Assembly: GCF_042676185.1 (NCBI RefSeq) | Contig: NZ_JBHTJT010000002.1 | Coordinates: 124,001 to 188,000, forward strand | Length of the DNA: 64,000 nucleotides | Source of the DNA: Tropicimonas aquimaris | Lineage (GTDB): Bacteria; Pseudomonadota; Alphaproteobacteria; Rhodobacterales; Rhodobacteraceae | Reading direction: 5' to 3' | Shown here: piece after piece, positions 8,382 to 16,920 of the stretch | Position numbering within the stretch: the first letter of the stretch is position 1 | How the letters are laid out: the number at the start of each line of letters is the position of its first letter | Translations under genes and position numbers: made by a program | Notes under the pieces: model-generated | What the model was told of the DNA's origin: nothing | Databases searched by the model: none | The model's input: only the letters and a program-made list of their open reading frames with translations

Positions 8382-8936
8382 ATGGGCTGGATACTGCTAA
8401 TTCTCGGCGTGGCGCTCTGGTGGGGCGCGCATCTTCTCAAGCGCGTCGCCCCTGATCTCCGCGCTTCGCTCGGCGATGAAAAGGGCCGCGGCGTCGTGGC
8501 GGGCGGATTGCTGCTGTCCATCGTGCTGATGGTGATCGGCTACCGCATGACCGCCTTCGTGAATGTCTGGACGCCCCCCGCCTTCTTCACCCATGTCAAC
8601 AATCTGCTGGTGCTGATTGCGATCTTCATGATGAGCCCGGCTCCAAGGAAGGGCCGGCTGCTCAACGGCATGCGGCATCCGATGCTTGCCGGATTCAGCC
8701 TCTGGGCGGTCGCGCACCTGCTGGTCAACGGCGACCTGGCGTCGATCGTTCTTTTCGGCGGCCTGCTCGGCTGGTCGCTTCTTGCCCCCGTTCTCATCAA
8801 CCGCGCCGAACCCGAGTGGACGCCCCCCGCCCCCGGCACGCTGGCCAAGGACGGCATGTTCCTGCTCGGCAGCGTCGTGCTGCTGGTCGTGATCGGCCTG
8901 ATCCACAGCTGGCTCGGCTATTACCCGTTTGGATAA
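8382..8936 (+). CDS. NnrU family integral membrane protein
   Basis: A 184-residue hydrophobic protein with about five membrane segments: WILLILGVALWWGAHLL, GGLLLSIVLMVIGY, VNNLLVLIAIFMM, LASIVLFGGLLGWSLLAPVL and GSVVLLVVIGLIHSWL. The motif RHPMLAGFSLWAVAHLLVNGD is diagnostic of the NnrU family, named from a nitric-oxide-reductase-linked gene and related to 15-cis-zeta-carotene isomerase. The actual role at this locus is unknown. It starts 10 bases after mcl2 and is likely in an operon with mcl2, the DUF1737 gene and mch. Confidence 0.85.
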   Translation: MGWILLILGVALWWGAHLLKRVAPDLRASLGDEKGRGVVAGGLLLSIVLMVIGYRMTAFVNVWTPPAFFTHVNNLLVLIAIFMMSPAPRKGRLLNGMRHPMLAGFSLWAVAHLLVNGDLASIVLFGGLLGWSLLAPVLINRAEPEWTPPAPGTLAKDGMFLLGSVVLLVVIGLIHSWLGYYPFG

Positions 8937-8940
8937 GCCC

Positions 8941-9144
8941 ATGAAAGTCTATCGCTTCCTGACCGAGGACGACACCTCGGCCTTCTGCCACAAGGTTACC
9001 GCTGCCCTCTCCAAGGGCTGGCACCTGCACGGCGATCCGACCTGCGCGTTCGACGCCGCCAAGGGCGTGATGCGCTGCGGTCAGGCGGTGGTGAAGGACG
9101 TGCCCGGCACCTACAACCCCGACCTGAAGCTGGGAGAGCTCTGA
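8941..9144 (+). CDS. DUF1737-type small protein
   Basis: A 67-residue protein, MKVYRFLTEDDTSAFCHKVTAALSKGWHLHGDPTCAFDAAKGVMRCGQAVVKDV. It matches the DUF1737 pattern (Y-F-L-T then aLskGWxLxGdPt) seen in many Rhodobacterales between the NnrU gene and mch. The function is unknown. The ATG at 8941 is preferred over the in-frame TTG at 8929, which lies inside the NnrU gene. The tight spacing on both sides (4 and 2 bases) indicates an operon. Confidence 0.75.
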   Translation: MKVYRFLTEDDTSAFCHKVTAALSKGWHLHGDPTCAFDAAKGVMRCGQAVVKDVPGTYNPDLKLGEL

Positions 9145-9146
9145 CC

Positions 9147-10178
9147 ATGGCCAAGACCAATCCCGGCCGTTTCTTCGAGGATTACCGGCTTGGCGAGACG
9201 ATCGTGCACGCGGTGCCACGGACCGTCTCGGGCGGTGAGCGCGCGCTCTACCATGCGCTCTACCCGGCCCGTCACGCGCTGGCCTCCTCGGATGAGTTCG
9301 CCCGCGCCTGCGGCCTGGGCGCGGCCCCGATGGACGACCTGATCACCTTCCACACCGTGTTCGGCAAGACCGTCCCGGACATCTCGCTCAATGCGGTGGC
9401 CAATCTTGGCTATGCCGAAGGCCACTTCCGGGTTCCAGTCGCCGCCGGCGACACGCTGCGCTCGGAGAGCGAGGTGATCGGCCTGAAGCAGAATTCTAAC
9501 GGCAAGTCCGGTGTCGTTTACGTCCGCACCATGGGGCGCAACCAGCGCGACGAGGTGGTGCTGGATTATGTTCGCTGGGTGATGGTGCGCAAGGGCGACC
9601 TCGACGCGCCGGCCCCCGAGACCGTGGTGCCCGAGCTGGCCGCCGTCGTCCCGGCCTCCGAGCTCGTGGTTCCGACCGGGCTCAACTTCTCCGGCTACGA
9701 TTTCGCGCTCGCCGGCGAGCCTCACCGTTGGGGCAACTACGAGATCGGCGAGCAGATCGACCACGTCGACGGGGTGACCATCGAGGAAGCCGAGCACATG
9801 CTCGCCACACGGCTCTGGCAGAACACCGCCAAGGTGCATTTCGACGCCACCTTCCGTCCGGACGGGAAGCGGTTGATCTATGGCGGTCACGTCATTTCGA
9901 TGGCCCGCGCGCTCAGCTTCAACGGGCTGGCGAATGCTCAGATGATTGTCGGGCTGAACGCCGGCGCGCACGCGAACCCCTGTTTCGCCGGCGACACGGT
10001 AAAGGCCTGGTCGGAAGTGCTGGAGAAGGCAGAAACCGCCGCGCCGGGCGTCGGTGCGATCCGGCTCCGTCTGGTGGCAACCAAGGGCGGCGAACCGTTC
10101 CGGCTCAAGGACGAGGACGGAAAATACCTGCCCGAGGTACTGCTCGATCTGGACTACTGGGCCCTCATCCCGATGTGA
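9147..10178 (+). CDS. mch: Mesaconyl-CoA hydratase (beta-methylmalyl-CoA dehydratase)
   Basis: A 343-residue double hot-dog (MaoC-like) enzyme. It begins MAKTNPGRFFEDYRLGETIVHAVPRTVSGGERALYHALYP, characteristic of Mch in the ethylmalonyl-CoA pathway. There it converts mesaconyl-C1-CoA to (2R,3S)-beta-methylmalyl-CoA, the step before cleavage to glyoxylate and propionyl-CoA. The second half has GNYEIGEQIDHVDGVTIEEAEH and ALSFNGLANAQMIVGLNAGAH. The place between DUF1737 and sdhC matches R. sphaeroides. It complements ccr and ecm at 27.5–31 kb. Confidence 0.93.
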   Translation: MAKTNPGRFFEDYRLGETIVHAVPRTVSGGERALYHALYPARHALASSDEFARACGLGAAPMDDLITFHTVFGKTVPDISLNAVANLGYAEGHFRVPVAAGDTLRSESEVIGLKQNSNGKSGVVYVRTMGRNQRDEVVLDYVRWVMVRKGDLDAPAPETVVPELAAVVPASELVVPTGLNFSGYDFALAGEPHRWGNYEIGEQIDHVDGVTIEEAEHMLATRLWQNTAKVHFDATFRPDGKRLIYGGHVISMARALSFNGLANAQMIVGLNAGAHANPCFAGDTVKAWSEVLEKAETAAPGVGAIRLRLVATKGGEPFRLKDEDGKYLPEVLLDLDYWALIPM

Positions 10179-10825
10179 GGTGACGGTGACGAAGCTTGCC
10201 GGCGGGACCCGGCGCGCGGCCCACTCTATCCTGTCGCCCCCGGGAACCTGAATGTCCGGCTGTGCCGGTTACGTCCTCTGACGGCAGGTGACCCTGGCGC
10301 AGGAGGCTCACCGGTCCCGACTCACTCAAGAGGCGTGAGCTGCCCCAAGGCAGCATGTACAACGACCGGATCCACGGGGATCTTCGCAACAGGTCCCGGA
10401 CATTCCCGGAACTGCAGATCACCCACAGTTGGCTGATCTTTGTCCCTTTTCATCACGAAGGGTCTTCCTGCTCTCCCAAGCAATGAAAAGGTCAACAATT
10501 CGAAGCGATCGACGGGAACGCAGACACATCTCCGAAACGGTGGTTTCCCTATCCAAAAGCACATTTCTCGCTCGCTTGCAGGCCATTCGACCGATTCGCG
10601 GAGGGTTTTCGCCTCGGAACCGATTTTGGCATACAAAGGTATCCATAGCCCGGCACCTTTGTGATCACACCCCCGCATCCGTGATCACAAACACCCGCCT
10701 ATCGACAGATTGCGCCAATTAACCGCGCCGAATCTTGCTGCATCCTCGTGACACGCGCGCCGGAAGTATTACAGAAGGGATCAAATGCGGGATCCAGCCC
10801 GCGCAAACCAAGGGAGCCAGATCTC
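10179..10825. other. Long non-coding leader between mch and sdhC
   Basis: About 650 bases without a convincing gene. The weak openings here lack ribosome sites or family-like sequence. The only clear structure is the bipartite palindrome at 10658–10691. The mch terminator and sdh promoter must lie here, but no intrinsic terminator was evident by eye. Confidence 0.6.
10658..10691. promoter_or_regulatory. Bipartite palindromic operator candidate upstream of sdhC
   Basis: TGTGATCACA at 10660–10669 and CGTGATCACA at 10680–10689 have centres 20 bases apart, flanked by TTT on the left and AA on the right, as at 3830–3864 before sucC. It is ~135 bases upstream of the sdhC start. The recurrence before two TCA-cycle operons makes a shared transcription factor likely; its identity is unknown. 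Confidence 0.65.
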
Positions 10826-11221
10826 ATGGCAGATGTGAACCGGGGGAACCGTCCCCTGTCGCCCCACCTCCAGATCTATAAGCCGCATATCCTGATGGTC
10901 AGCTCGATCCTGATCCGGATTTCCGGCAACGGTCTGACGGTCGGCATCATCCTCGTCCTCTGGTGGCTTCTGGCCGCCGCGGCCGGGCCGGAAGCCTACG
11001 AGGCGAACATGGCATGGCTCACCAAGTGGTGGCTCGCCAAGCTGGTCTGGTTCGGACTGATCTGGGCGCTTTGGTATCACATGCTTGGCGGCATCCGGCA
11101 CCTGATCTGGGACGAGGCGGTCGGCCTCGAGCTCGAGACCGCCGAGAAGCTCGGCTGGGGCATCGTCATCGGATCGGTTGTCGGCGCGGTGCTGACCTCG
11201 ATCATCCTGCTCATCGTCTGA
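10826..11221 (+). CDS. sdhC: Succinate dehydrogenase cytochrome b556 subunit
   Basis: A 131-residue membrane anchor of complex II. MADVNRGNRPLSPHLQIYKPHILMVSSILIRISG holds the RP.SPHL.IY motif of SdhC, followed by three membrane segments. The heme-ligand region is HMLGGIRHLIWD, with His in the second helix. With SdhD it holds heme b and the quinone site. The start at 10826 follows AGGGAG by 8–9 bases. It is the first gene of sdhCDA-x-B. Confidence 0.95.
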   Translation: MADVNRGNRPLSPHLQIYKPHILMVSSILIRISGNGLTVGIILVLWWLLAAAAGPEAYEANMAWLTKWWLAKLVWFGLIWALWYHMLGGIRHLIWDEAVGLELETAEKLGWGIVIGSVVGAVLTSIILLIV

Positions 11222-11234
11222 CCCGGAGAACGCC

Positions 11235-11624
11235 ATGCAATACCTGACAGATCGCAAGCGTGCCGCCGGCAAGGGCTCCATTGCCCACGGCGCAGAGCAT
11301 CAGCTTCAAGTCACCTACAGCTCCTACATGATGGCCGCGCTGGTCATCCTTTTCCTGTTCCGCATCGCGCCGCTGGTCGGCGCGCCCTACGAGGTCGTGA
11401 TCGAAGGTCTGACCCGCCCGTTCAACTTCGTGATCATGGGCCTCTTCATCGTCTCCACGACCTACCACTGGCGCTTCAACATCAAGAAGGTGTTCGAGGA
11501 CTACGTTCCCCATGGCTGGGACTTCGCCGGCATGATCATCACCACCGCGCTTGGCTGGTTCTTCTGCGGACTGGGCCTATTTGCCCTCGCCAAGATCCTG
11601 TTCGCCTCCATGATCGCTGGCTGA
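11235..11624 (+). CDS. sdhD: Succinate dehydrogenase membrane anchor subunit
   Basis: A 129-residue membrane protein, MQYLTDRKRAAGKGSIAHGAEHQLQV then three hydrophobic helices (MMAALVILFLFRIAPLVG, FNFVIMGLFIVSTTYHW, GMIITTALGWFFCGLGLFAL). The TDRKRA.G.GSA.HG start is characteristic of alphaproteobacterial SdhD. It anchors SdhAB to the inner membrane and helps form the quinone site. It starts 13 bases after sdhC. Confidence 0.95.
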   Translation: MQYLTDRKRAAGKGSIAHGAEHQLQVTYSSYMMAALVILFLFRIAPLVGAPYEVVIEGLTRPFNFVIMGLFIVSTTYHWRFNIKKVFEDYVPHGWDFAGMIITTALGWFFCGLGLFALAKILFASMIAG

Positions 11625-11645
11625 GCCCTGGGAGAGAAGAAAACA

Positions 11646-13451
11646 ATGACCGCATACGACATTACCCATCACACCTACGACGTCGTCGTCGTAGGGGCCG
11701 GCGGCGCCGGTCTCCGGGCCACCCTCGGCATGGCCGAACAAGGGCTCAAGACGGCCTGTGTGACCAAGGTGTTCCCAACCCGCTCGCACACCGTGGCAGC
11801 CCAGGGCGGCATTGCCGCGTCGCTTGGCAACATGGGCCCCGACAGCTGGCAGTGGCACATGTATGACACCGTGAAGGGGTCCGACTGGCTCGGGGACACC
11901 GACGCGATGGAATACCTCGCCCGCGAGGCGCCCAAGGCCGTCTACGAACTGGAGCATTACGGCGTGCCCTTCTCGCGCACCGAGAGCGGCCGGATCTACC
12001 AGCGCCCGTTCGGCGGCCACACCACCGAATTCGGCGAAGGCCCCCCGGTGCAGCGCACCTGCGCCGCCGCCGACCGGACCGGCCACGCCATCCTGCACAC
12101 GCTCTACGGCCAGTCCGTGAAGCACGACGCGCAGTTCTTCATCGAGTATTTCGCGACCGACCTCATCATGTCCGAAGACGGCCAATGCCAGGGCATCCTG
12201 GCGTGGAAACTGGATGACGGCACGCTGCACGCTTTCAACGCCAAGATGGTCGTTCTGGCCACCGGCGGCTACGGCCGGGCCTATTTCTCGGCGACTTCGG
12301 CCCACACCTGCACCGGCGACGGCAACGCCATGGTCGCCCGCCAGGGGCTGCCGCTGCAGGACATGGAGTTCGTGCAGTTCCATCCGACCGGCATCTATGG
12401 CTCGGGCTGCCTGATCACCGAAGGCGCCCGCGGCGAAGGCGGCTACCTGACCAACTCCGAGGGCGAGCGCTTCATGGAGCGCTACGCGCCAACCTACAAG
12501 GACCTCGCATCGCGCGACGTGGTCAGCCGCTGCATGACCATCGAGATCCGCGAAGGCCGCGGCGTGGGCCCGAACAAGGACCACATCTACCTGCACCTCA
12601 ACCACATCCCGAAGGAGACGCTCGCCGAGCGCCTGCCGGGGATCACCGAGAGCGCCGAGATCTTCGCCGGCGTGGACCTGACCCGCGAGCCGATCCCGGT
12701 TCTGCCGACGGTCCACTACAACATGGGCGGCATCCCGACCAACTACTGGGGCGAGGTGCTGAACCCGGTCGAGGGCGACCCGGACCGCATCGCACCGGGC
12801 CTAATGGCTGTGGGCGAAGCGGGCTGCGCCTCGGTCCACGGGGCCAACCGTCTCGGTTCCAACTCGCTGATCGACCTCGTGGTCTTCGGCCGCGCGGCGG
12901 CCATCAAGGCCGGCGAAGTGGTCAACCCGAACGAGGCGAACCCGGAACTGAACCAGGCCAGCCTCGATGCGGCGCTCGCCCGCTTCGACAAGATCCGCCA
13001 CGCCGATGGTGCGGTCCCGACCGCCGACCTGCGCGACGAGATGCAGAAGACCATGCAATCCGACGCAGCCGTCTTCCGCACCGACAAGACCCTCGCCGAG
13101 GGCGTCGAGAAGATGAAGGTCGTGGCCGGCAAGCTGGACGACATCAAGGTCACCGACCGCTCCATGATCTGGAACAGCGACCTGATGGAAACGCTCGAGT
13201 TGACCAACCTGATGCCGAACGCGATGGCCACCATCGTCTCGGCCGAGGCGCGCAAGGAAAGCCGCGGGGCACATGCCCACGAGGACTACCCGGATCGCGA
13301 CGACGTCAACTGGCGCAAGCACACCCTCGCCGTGGTGGACGGTCCGGATGTCACACTGACCTATCGTCCCGTGCACCTTGACCCGCTGACCACCCCCGAC
13401 GAAGGTGGAATCGAACTGGCGAGAATTGCACCGAAAGCGAGGGTTTACTGA
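11646..13451 (+). CDS. sdhA: Succinate dehydrogenase flavoprotein subunit
   Basis: A 601-residue flavoprotein that oxidises succinate to fumarate. The FAD Rossmann motif GAGGAGLRA is near residues 18–26. The RSHTVAAQGGIAASLGN segment carries the histidine that binds FAD covalently. HPTGIYGSGCLITEGARGEGG and the catalytic-arginine region follow, and the C-terminus ends with HEDYPDRDDVNWRKHTL. Full length for the family. AGGAGAGAAG-type purine-rich sequence (GGGAGAGAAG) precedes the ATG. Its TGA overlaps the ATG of the next gene by one base. Confidence 0.97.
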   Translation: MTAYDITHHTYDVVVVGAGGAGLRATLGMAEQGLKTACVTKVFPTRSHTVAAQGGIAASLGNMGPDSWQWHMYDTVKGSDWLGDTDAMEYLAREAPKAVYELEHYGVPFSRTESGRIYQRPFGGHTTEFGEGPPVQRTCAAADRTGHAILHTLYGQSVKHDAQFFIEYFATDLIMSEDGQCQGILAWKLDDGTLHAFNAKMVVLATGGYGRAYFSATSAHTCTGDGNAMVARQGLPLQDMEFVQFHPTGIYGSGCLITEGARGEGGYLTNSEGERFMERYAPTYKDLASRDVVSRCMTIEIREGRGVGPNKDHIYLHLNHIPKETLAERLPGITESAEIFAGVDLTREPIPVLPTVHYNMGGIPTNYWGEVLNPVEGDPDRIAPGLMAVGEAGCASVHGANRLGSNSLIDLVVFGRAAAIKAGEVVNPNEANPELNQASLDAALARFDKIRHADGAVPTADLRDEMQKTMQSDAAVFRTDKTLAEGVEKMKVVAGKLDDIKVTDRSMIWNSDLMETLELTNLMPNAMATIVSAEARKESRGAHAHEDYPDRDDVNWRKHTLAVVDGPDVTLTYRPVHLDPLTTPDEGGIELARIAPKARVY

Positions 13452-13867
13452 TGTCCAACCGGGTCAAGCTTCTGACTGCCGCACTTGCACTTTGCATTGC
13501 CCTTCCCGGGGCTTCTTCCGCCCTGACCGCCGTCGAGGAACAACGTACGGCGATTCTGGACTGCAAGCGCATTCGGGGAGTCGGCGGCTCGGCCTACCTG
13601 GAGCAACAGAAGCCCTCTGCCGGGACCACGCAGATGTCCGTGCGGATCGTTCCGTACGACCGCGTGACCTACATGGATGCGGACTACATCAATGCCTGCG
13701 CCGCAAAGCGCGTCGGCCTCGCACCTGCGGAGGGTCGCCTGACCTCGAAGAAGCGGACGGTCGTCCGCTCGATCCGGGCGCCGGGCGGCTACTACGGCAT
13801 GGACTGCGGCCGCAGTCCGGCCATCCTCTACAAGGGCGATCTCTATTGCCAGTGGGCGCGGCGCTGA
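13451..13867 (+). CDS. Predicted periplasmic protein between sdhA and sdhB
   Basis: A 138-residue protein with a clear signal peptide: MSNRVKLLTAALALCIALPGASSA, likely cut after the Ala-rich end. The mature part has four cysteines (LDCKRI, INACAAK, MDCGRS, YCQWARR), which could form two disulfides in the periplasm. No named family is recognised. A small gene at this place between sdhA and sdhB also occurs in related genomes, so a link to complex II or its assembly is possible but not shown. It begins on the last base of the sdhA stop codon, so is translated from the sdh mRNA. Confidence 0.75.
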   Translation: MSNRVKLLTAALALCIALPGASSALTAVEEQRTAILDCKRIRGVGGSAYLEQQKPSAGTTQMSVRIVPYDRVTYMDADYINACAAKRVGLAPAEGRLTSKKRTVVRSIRAPGGYYGMDCGRSPAILYKGDLYCQWARR

Positions 13868-13950
13868 CATGCGGCGCACCCCTCGCCACTCCTTCGAACC
13901 CAAGCCTTGCAGCGGCCGACCCGCCGCATGCACATTGCTGAGGTGACCCT

Positions 13951-14730
13951 ATGGTTCAATTCACACTTCCCAAGAACTCCAAGATCGTGACGGGCAAGAC
14001 CTGGCCGAAGCCGGAAGGCGCCAAGAACGTGCGCAAGTTCCAGATCTATCGCTGGAACCCCGACGACGGCCAGAACCCGCGGCTCGACACCTACTTCATC
14101 GATCTCGACGACTGCGGCCCGATGATTCTGGACGCCCTGATCAAGATCAAGAACGAGATCGACCCGACCCTGACCTTCAGGCGCTCCTGCCGCGAGGGGA
14201 TCTGCGGCTCCTGCGCGATGAACGTCAACGGCATCAACCGTCTGGCCTGCATCTGGGGCATCGACGGGCAGGATGGAGACATCAAGATCTACCCGCTGCC
14301 GCACATGCCGATCGTCAAGGACCTGATCCCCGACCTGACGCATTTCTATGCCCAGCACGCCTCGATCATGCCGTGGCTGGAAACCAAGACCCCGGCCCCC
14401 GAGAAGGAATGGCTGCAGAGCCCCGAGGACCGCGCCAAGCTCGACGGCCTCTATGAATGCGTGCTCTGCGCCTCCTGCTCCACCTCTTGCCCGGCCTATT
14501 GGTGGAACGGCGACCGCTACCTCGGCCCGGCCGCGCTGCTGCACGCCTATCGCTGGCTGATCGACAGCCGAGACGAGGCCACCGGCGAGCGGCTCGACGA
14601 CATCGAGGATCCGTACAAGCTCTATCGCTGTCACGTGATCATGAACTGCACGCAAACCTGCCCGAAGGGCCTGAACCCTGGCAAGGCAATTGCTGAGATC
14701 CGGCTGATGGCGCAGGCCCGCCTGCACTGA
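13951..14730 (+). CDS. sdhB: Succinate dehydrogenase iron–sulfur subunit
   Basis: A 259-residue subunit that passes electrons from FAD to quinone. The N-terminal ferredoxin domain has CREGICGSCAMN (2Fe-2S ligands) with a further Cys in RLACIWG. The C-terminal domain has CVLCASCSTSCPAYWW and CHVIMNCTQTCPKGLNPGKA, the 4Fe-4S and 3Fe-4S ligands. RSCREG is intact. It ends the sdh operon; a strong terminator hairpin follows 24 bases later. Confidence 0.97.
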   Translation: MVQFTLPKNSKIVTGKTWPKPEGAKNVRKFQIYRWNPDDGQNPRLDTYFIDLDDCGPMILDALIKIKNEIDPTLTFRRSCREGICGSCAMNVNGINRLACIWGIDGQDGDIKIYPLPHMPIVKDLIPDLTHFYAQHASIMPWLETKTPAPEKEWLQSPEDRAKLDGLYECVLCASCSTSCPAYWWNGDRYLGPAALLHAYRWLIDSRDEATGERLDDIEDPYKLYRCHVIMNCTQTCPKGLNPGKAIAEIRLMAQARLH

Positions 14731-14754
14731 TCACGGGCCCGAAGCCAGAAACAC

Positions 14755-14780
14755 AAAGCCCGGCCAATCGGCCGGGCTTT
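14755..14780. terminator. Bidirectional intrinsic terminator after sdhB
   Basis: Eleven-base complementary arms (14755–14765 and 14770–14780) around a four-base loop, with an A-run on the left and a T-run on the right. It can therefore end both the sdh transcript and the convergent SHOCT-domain gene. Confidence 0.85.
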
Positions 14781-14804
14781 CTCGTTTCAGGTCGGGCTGA
14801 CGTC

Positions 14805-15581
14805 TCAGAGACGCTGGAGCAGCTCCGCCTTCTTCTCGGAGAATTCGGCGTCGGTCAGGACGCCGGCGGCATGCAGCGCACCGAGTTTCTCGATCATACC
14901 CATGATATCGGCCGAGCTCGCGCTCCCCTGTTCCGGAACTGGCGCCGGGTCCGGCTGGGGCGTCGATTGCATCGGGCCTGGCTCGGCGGGCGCGGCGACC
15001 GTCTGGGGTTGTGCAGCCATGTTCGGGCCGACCTGCGGCAGTGACGACAACGCGAACTGCCCGAACTGGCTCGAAAACGAGATGCCGACGAAGGGGTCGC
15101 CGGGCGCGGATTGCTGCTGGCTGAAGCCCCCGATGGAGTGGTTCAGGGTATCGAGCAGGATCACCGGCGCGCCATTTCCGGGGTCGAAGGCGATCCGGCA
15201 GGCCTGCGGAAAATAGGCATAGCGGACGGTGTTCTGCCCGCCGACCGACGCCGGCGCGCCCAATTCCGCCGGCCACCAGGCGGAACCGGCGATCGTCTGC
15301 GGCGCCATGAAGAACGCGCCACTCGCCATGGCCGCCGAGAGCGCCCCGCAGAGCGAGTCGACCTGCGCCTTCAGTCCGTGGTTGAACATGTCCCCGACCA
15401 TGGTCATGCCGCCGGCCATCCACTGGCCGTTGCCGCCCAGCTCGGGGATGTTGAACTGCGCCATGGTGCCGCCACCGTTGGCGACCGCGCGGGCCATCTG
15501 TTCGACCGCGTCGCGCGACAGCCCGAACCGGCCTGAAATATCGTTGATCACGCTGGATCCGTAGTCGGTAATGTCCGACAT
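14805..15581 (-). CDS. SHOCT-domain protein of unknown function
   Basis: A 258-residue protein. The last ~30 residues (DIMGMIEKLGALHAAGVLTDAEFSEKKAELLQRL) form a SHOCT domain, a short oligomerisation motif. The N-terminal part begins MSDITDYGSSVINDISGRFGLSRDAVEQMARAVANGGGTMAQFNIPELGGNGQWM, and a Pro/Ala/Gln-rich linker (~200–225) joins the two. No catalytic motif is visible. The start at 15581 is chosen because the longer opening is out of character; a purine-rich AAGGAGTAGAGAG site precedes it. It is divergent from the DUF1989 gene. Confidence 0.7.
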   Translation of the reverse strand: MSDITDYGSSVINDISGRFGLSRDAVEQMARAVANGGGTMAQFNIPELGGNGQWMAGGMTMVGDMFNHGLKAQVDSLCGALSAAMASGAFFMAPQTIAGSAWWPAELGAPASVGGQNTVRYAYFPQACRIAFDPGNGAPVILLDTLNHSIGGFSQQQSAPGDPFVGISFSSQFGQFALSSLPQVGPNMAAQPQTVAAPAEPGPMQSTPQPDPAPVPEQGSASSADIMGMIEKLGALHAAGVLTDAEFSEKKAELLQRL

Positions 15582-15732
15582 CTCTCTACTCCTTGAGGCA
15601 AATTTGCCGAAGGTATGACATACCGGCCCCATCAATGCGACAGCCGAAGGCACCGCCGACAGCCCGCGCGCGCCCTTGCGCCGCGTCGCGAACCCGGCCA
15701 CCCTCGCCCGGTCGAAACGCCACAGGACTCCC

Positions 15733-16575
15733 ATGACAGAACCCGCCGACGCCGAAACCCGACGCGCCGTCCAGCCGGTGATCTGCTACCCCGACGACAC
15801 GCTTCCCCGCCCGGACCTCGCGAGGTACCGGAAGCGCCGCGCCGGTATGCGAAAGGTTTCGGAAACGCTGGTGCCGCCGCGCGACGCGCGATGCTTCGAC
15901 GTGCCTGCCGGCGCCGCGTTTCGCATCACCTCGGTCGAAGGGCCGCAGGTCGGCGATCTGAACCTCTGGAACGCGGACAACCTCGACGAGCGATTCTTTT
16001 CCGGCAAGACGCGGGCGCTGCATGGCACCCACGTCAGCACCGGCGACAGGCTATGGTCCGCCTTTCCGTTCCTGCGGCCGATGGCGACGATCCTGGAGGA
16101 TACGCTGGAGTGGTACGGAATCGATTCCTTCGGCGGCTCGGTGCATGACGTGATAGGCACCCGCTGCGATCCCTACACGAACGCCCTTTTGAGCGGCGGC
16201 CACTACCACCATTGCTGCCATTCCAACCTGACGCGGGCGTTGACCAACCGGAGCGGCCTCGCGCCGGAGGTTGCGGAACGGCACATCCACGACGTGCTCA
16301 ACGTCTTCATGTGCACCGGCTTCACGCGCGACACCGGCCAGTATTTCATGAAGGCCAGCCCCGTCCGGCCCGGCGACTACATCGAGTTCCTGGCCGAGAT
16401 CCCGCTGCTCGGCGCGCTCTCCGCCTGCCCCGGCGGCGATTGCTCGTCCGAACATTCCTCGGACACCGCCGCCTGCTACCCGCTCTTGGTCGAGGTCTTC
16501 GCCCCCGAGGAAAAGGACGGCTGGAGCCAGCCGCCGGTCAGCAGCTACGACGGGAGCCACGGGATCGGCGGGTGA
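15733..16575 (+). CDS. DUF1989 / urea carboxylase-associated family protein
   Basis: A 280-residue protein of the DUF1989 family, whose members lie near urea amidolyase or amino-acid degradation genes. Visible family features are VPAGAAFRITSVEGPQVGDLNLWNADN, FLRPMATILEDT, GGSVHDVIGTRCDPYTN and a metal-site-like SGGHYHHCCHSNL. Here it stands alone, without a urea carboxylase. The ATG at 15733 was chosen over the earlier in-frame ATG because the leader residues look random. The function is unassigned; an oxidoreductase or hydrolase role acting on a small amide is only a guess. Confidence 0.78.
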   Translation: MTEPADAETRRAVQPVICYPDDTLPRPDLARYRKRRAGMRKVSETLVPPRDARCFDVPAGAAFRITSVEGPQVGDLNLWNADNLDERFFSGKTRALHGTHVSTGDRLWSAFPFLRPMATILEDTLEWYGIDSFGGSVHDVIGTRCDPYTNALLSGGHYHHCCHSNLTRALTNRSGLAPEVAERHIHDVLNVFMCTGFTRDTGQYFMKASPVRPGDYIEFLAEIPLLGALSACPGGDCSSEHSSDTAACYPLLVEVFAPEEKDGWSQPPVSSYDGSHGIGG

Positions 16576-16581
16576 CGGTGT

Positions 16582-16920
16582 TCAGTGCATCCGGCCGCCG
16601 ATGGGCACGTCCTGATCCGGCGCCAGCAGCACGACCTCGCCGTCGGCATCCGGAACGCCGAGCACCAGCACTTCGGACATGAAATTGCCGATCTGGCGCG
16701 GCGGGAAGTTCACCACCGCCATCACGTGCCGTCCCGGCAGCGTGTCGACATCGTAGTGTTTGGTAATCTGGGCCGAGGAGCGCTTCTCCCCGATCTCCGG
16801 GCCGAAATCGATCCAGAGCTTGAAGGCCGGCTTGCGCGCCTCGGGATAGGGCTCGGCCCGGACGACCTTGCCGACCCGGATATCGACCTTGAGGAATTCA
16901 TCGAAACTGATGCTGCTCAT
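16582..16920 (-). CDS. csaA: CsaA-like tRNA-binding domain protein
   Basis: A 112-residue single-domain protein: FDEFLKVDIRVGKVVRAEPYPEARKPAFKLWIDFG, then SSAQITKHYD and VNFPPRQIGNFMSEVLVLG. This is the EMAP-II/OB-fold tRNA-binding domain of the CsaA type, reported to act as an export-related chaperone or tRNA binder. The ATG overlaps the proC stop (ATGA), which sets the start at 16920. It is the second gene of a two-gene operon with proC. Confidence 0.85.
   Translation of the reverse strand: MSSISFDEFLKVDIRVGKVVRAEPYPEARKPAFKLWIDFGPEIGEKRSSAQITKHYDVDTLPGRHVMAVVNFPPRQIGNFMSEVLVLGVPDADGEVVLLAPDQDVPIGGRMH

Noticed and set aside
10322..10678. A 118-codon leftward opening in the sdhC leader
   Set aside because: No ribosome site, no recognisable domain, and residue composition looks random.
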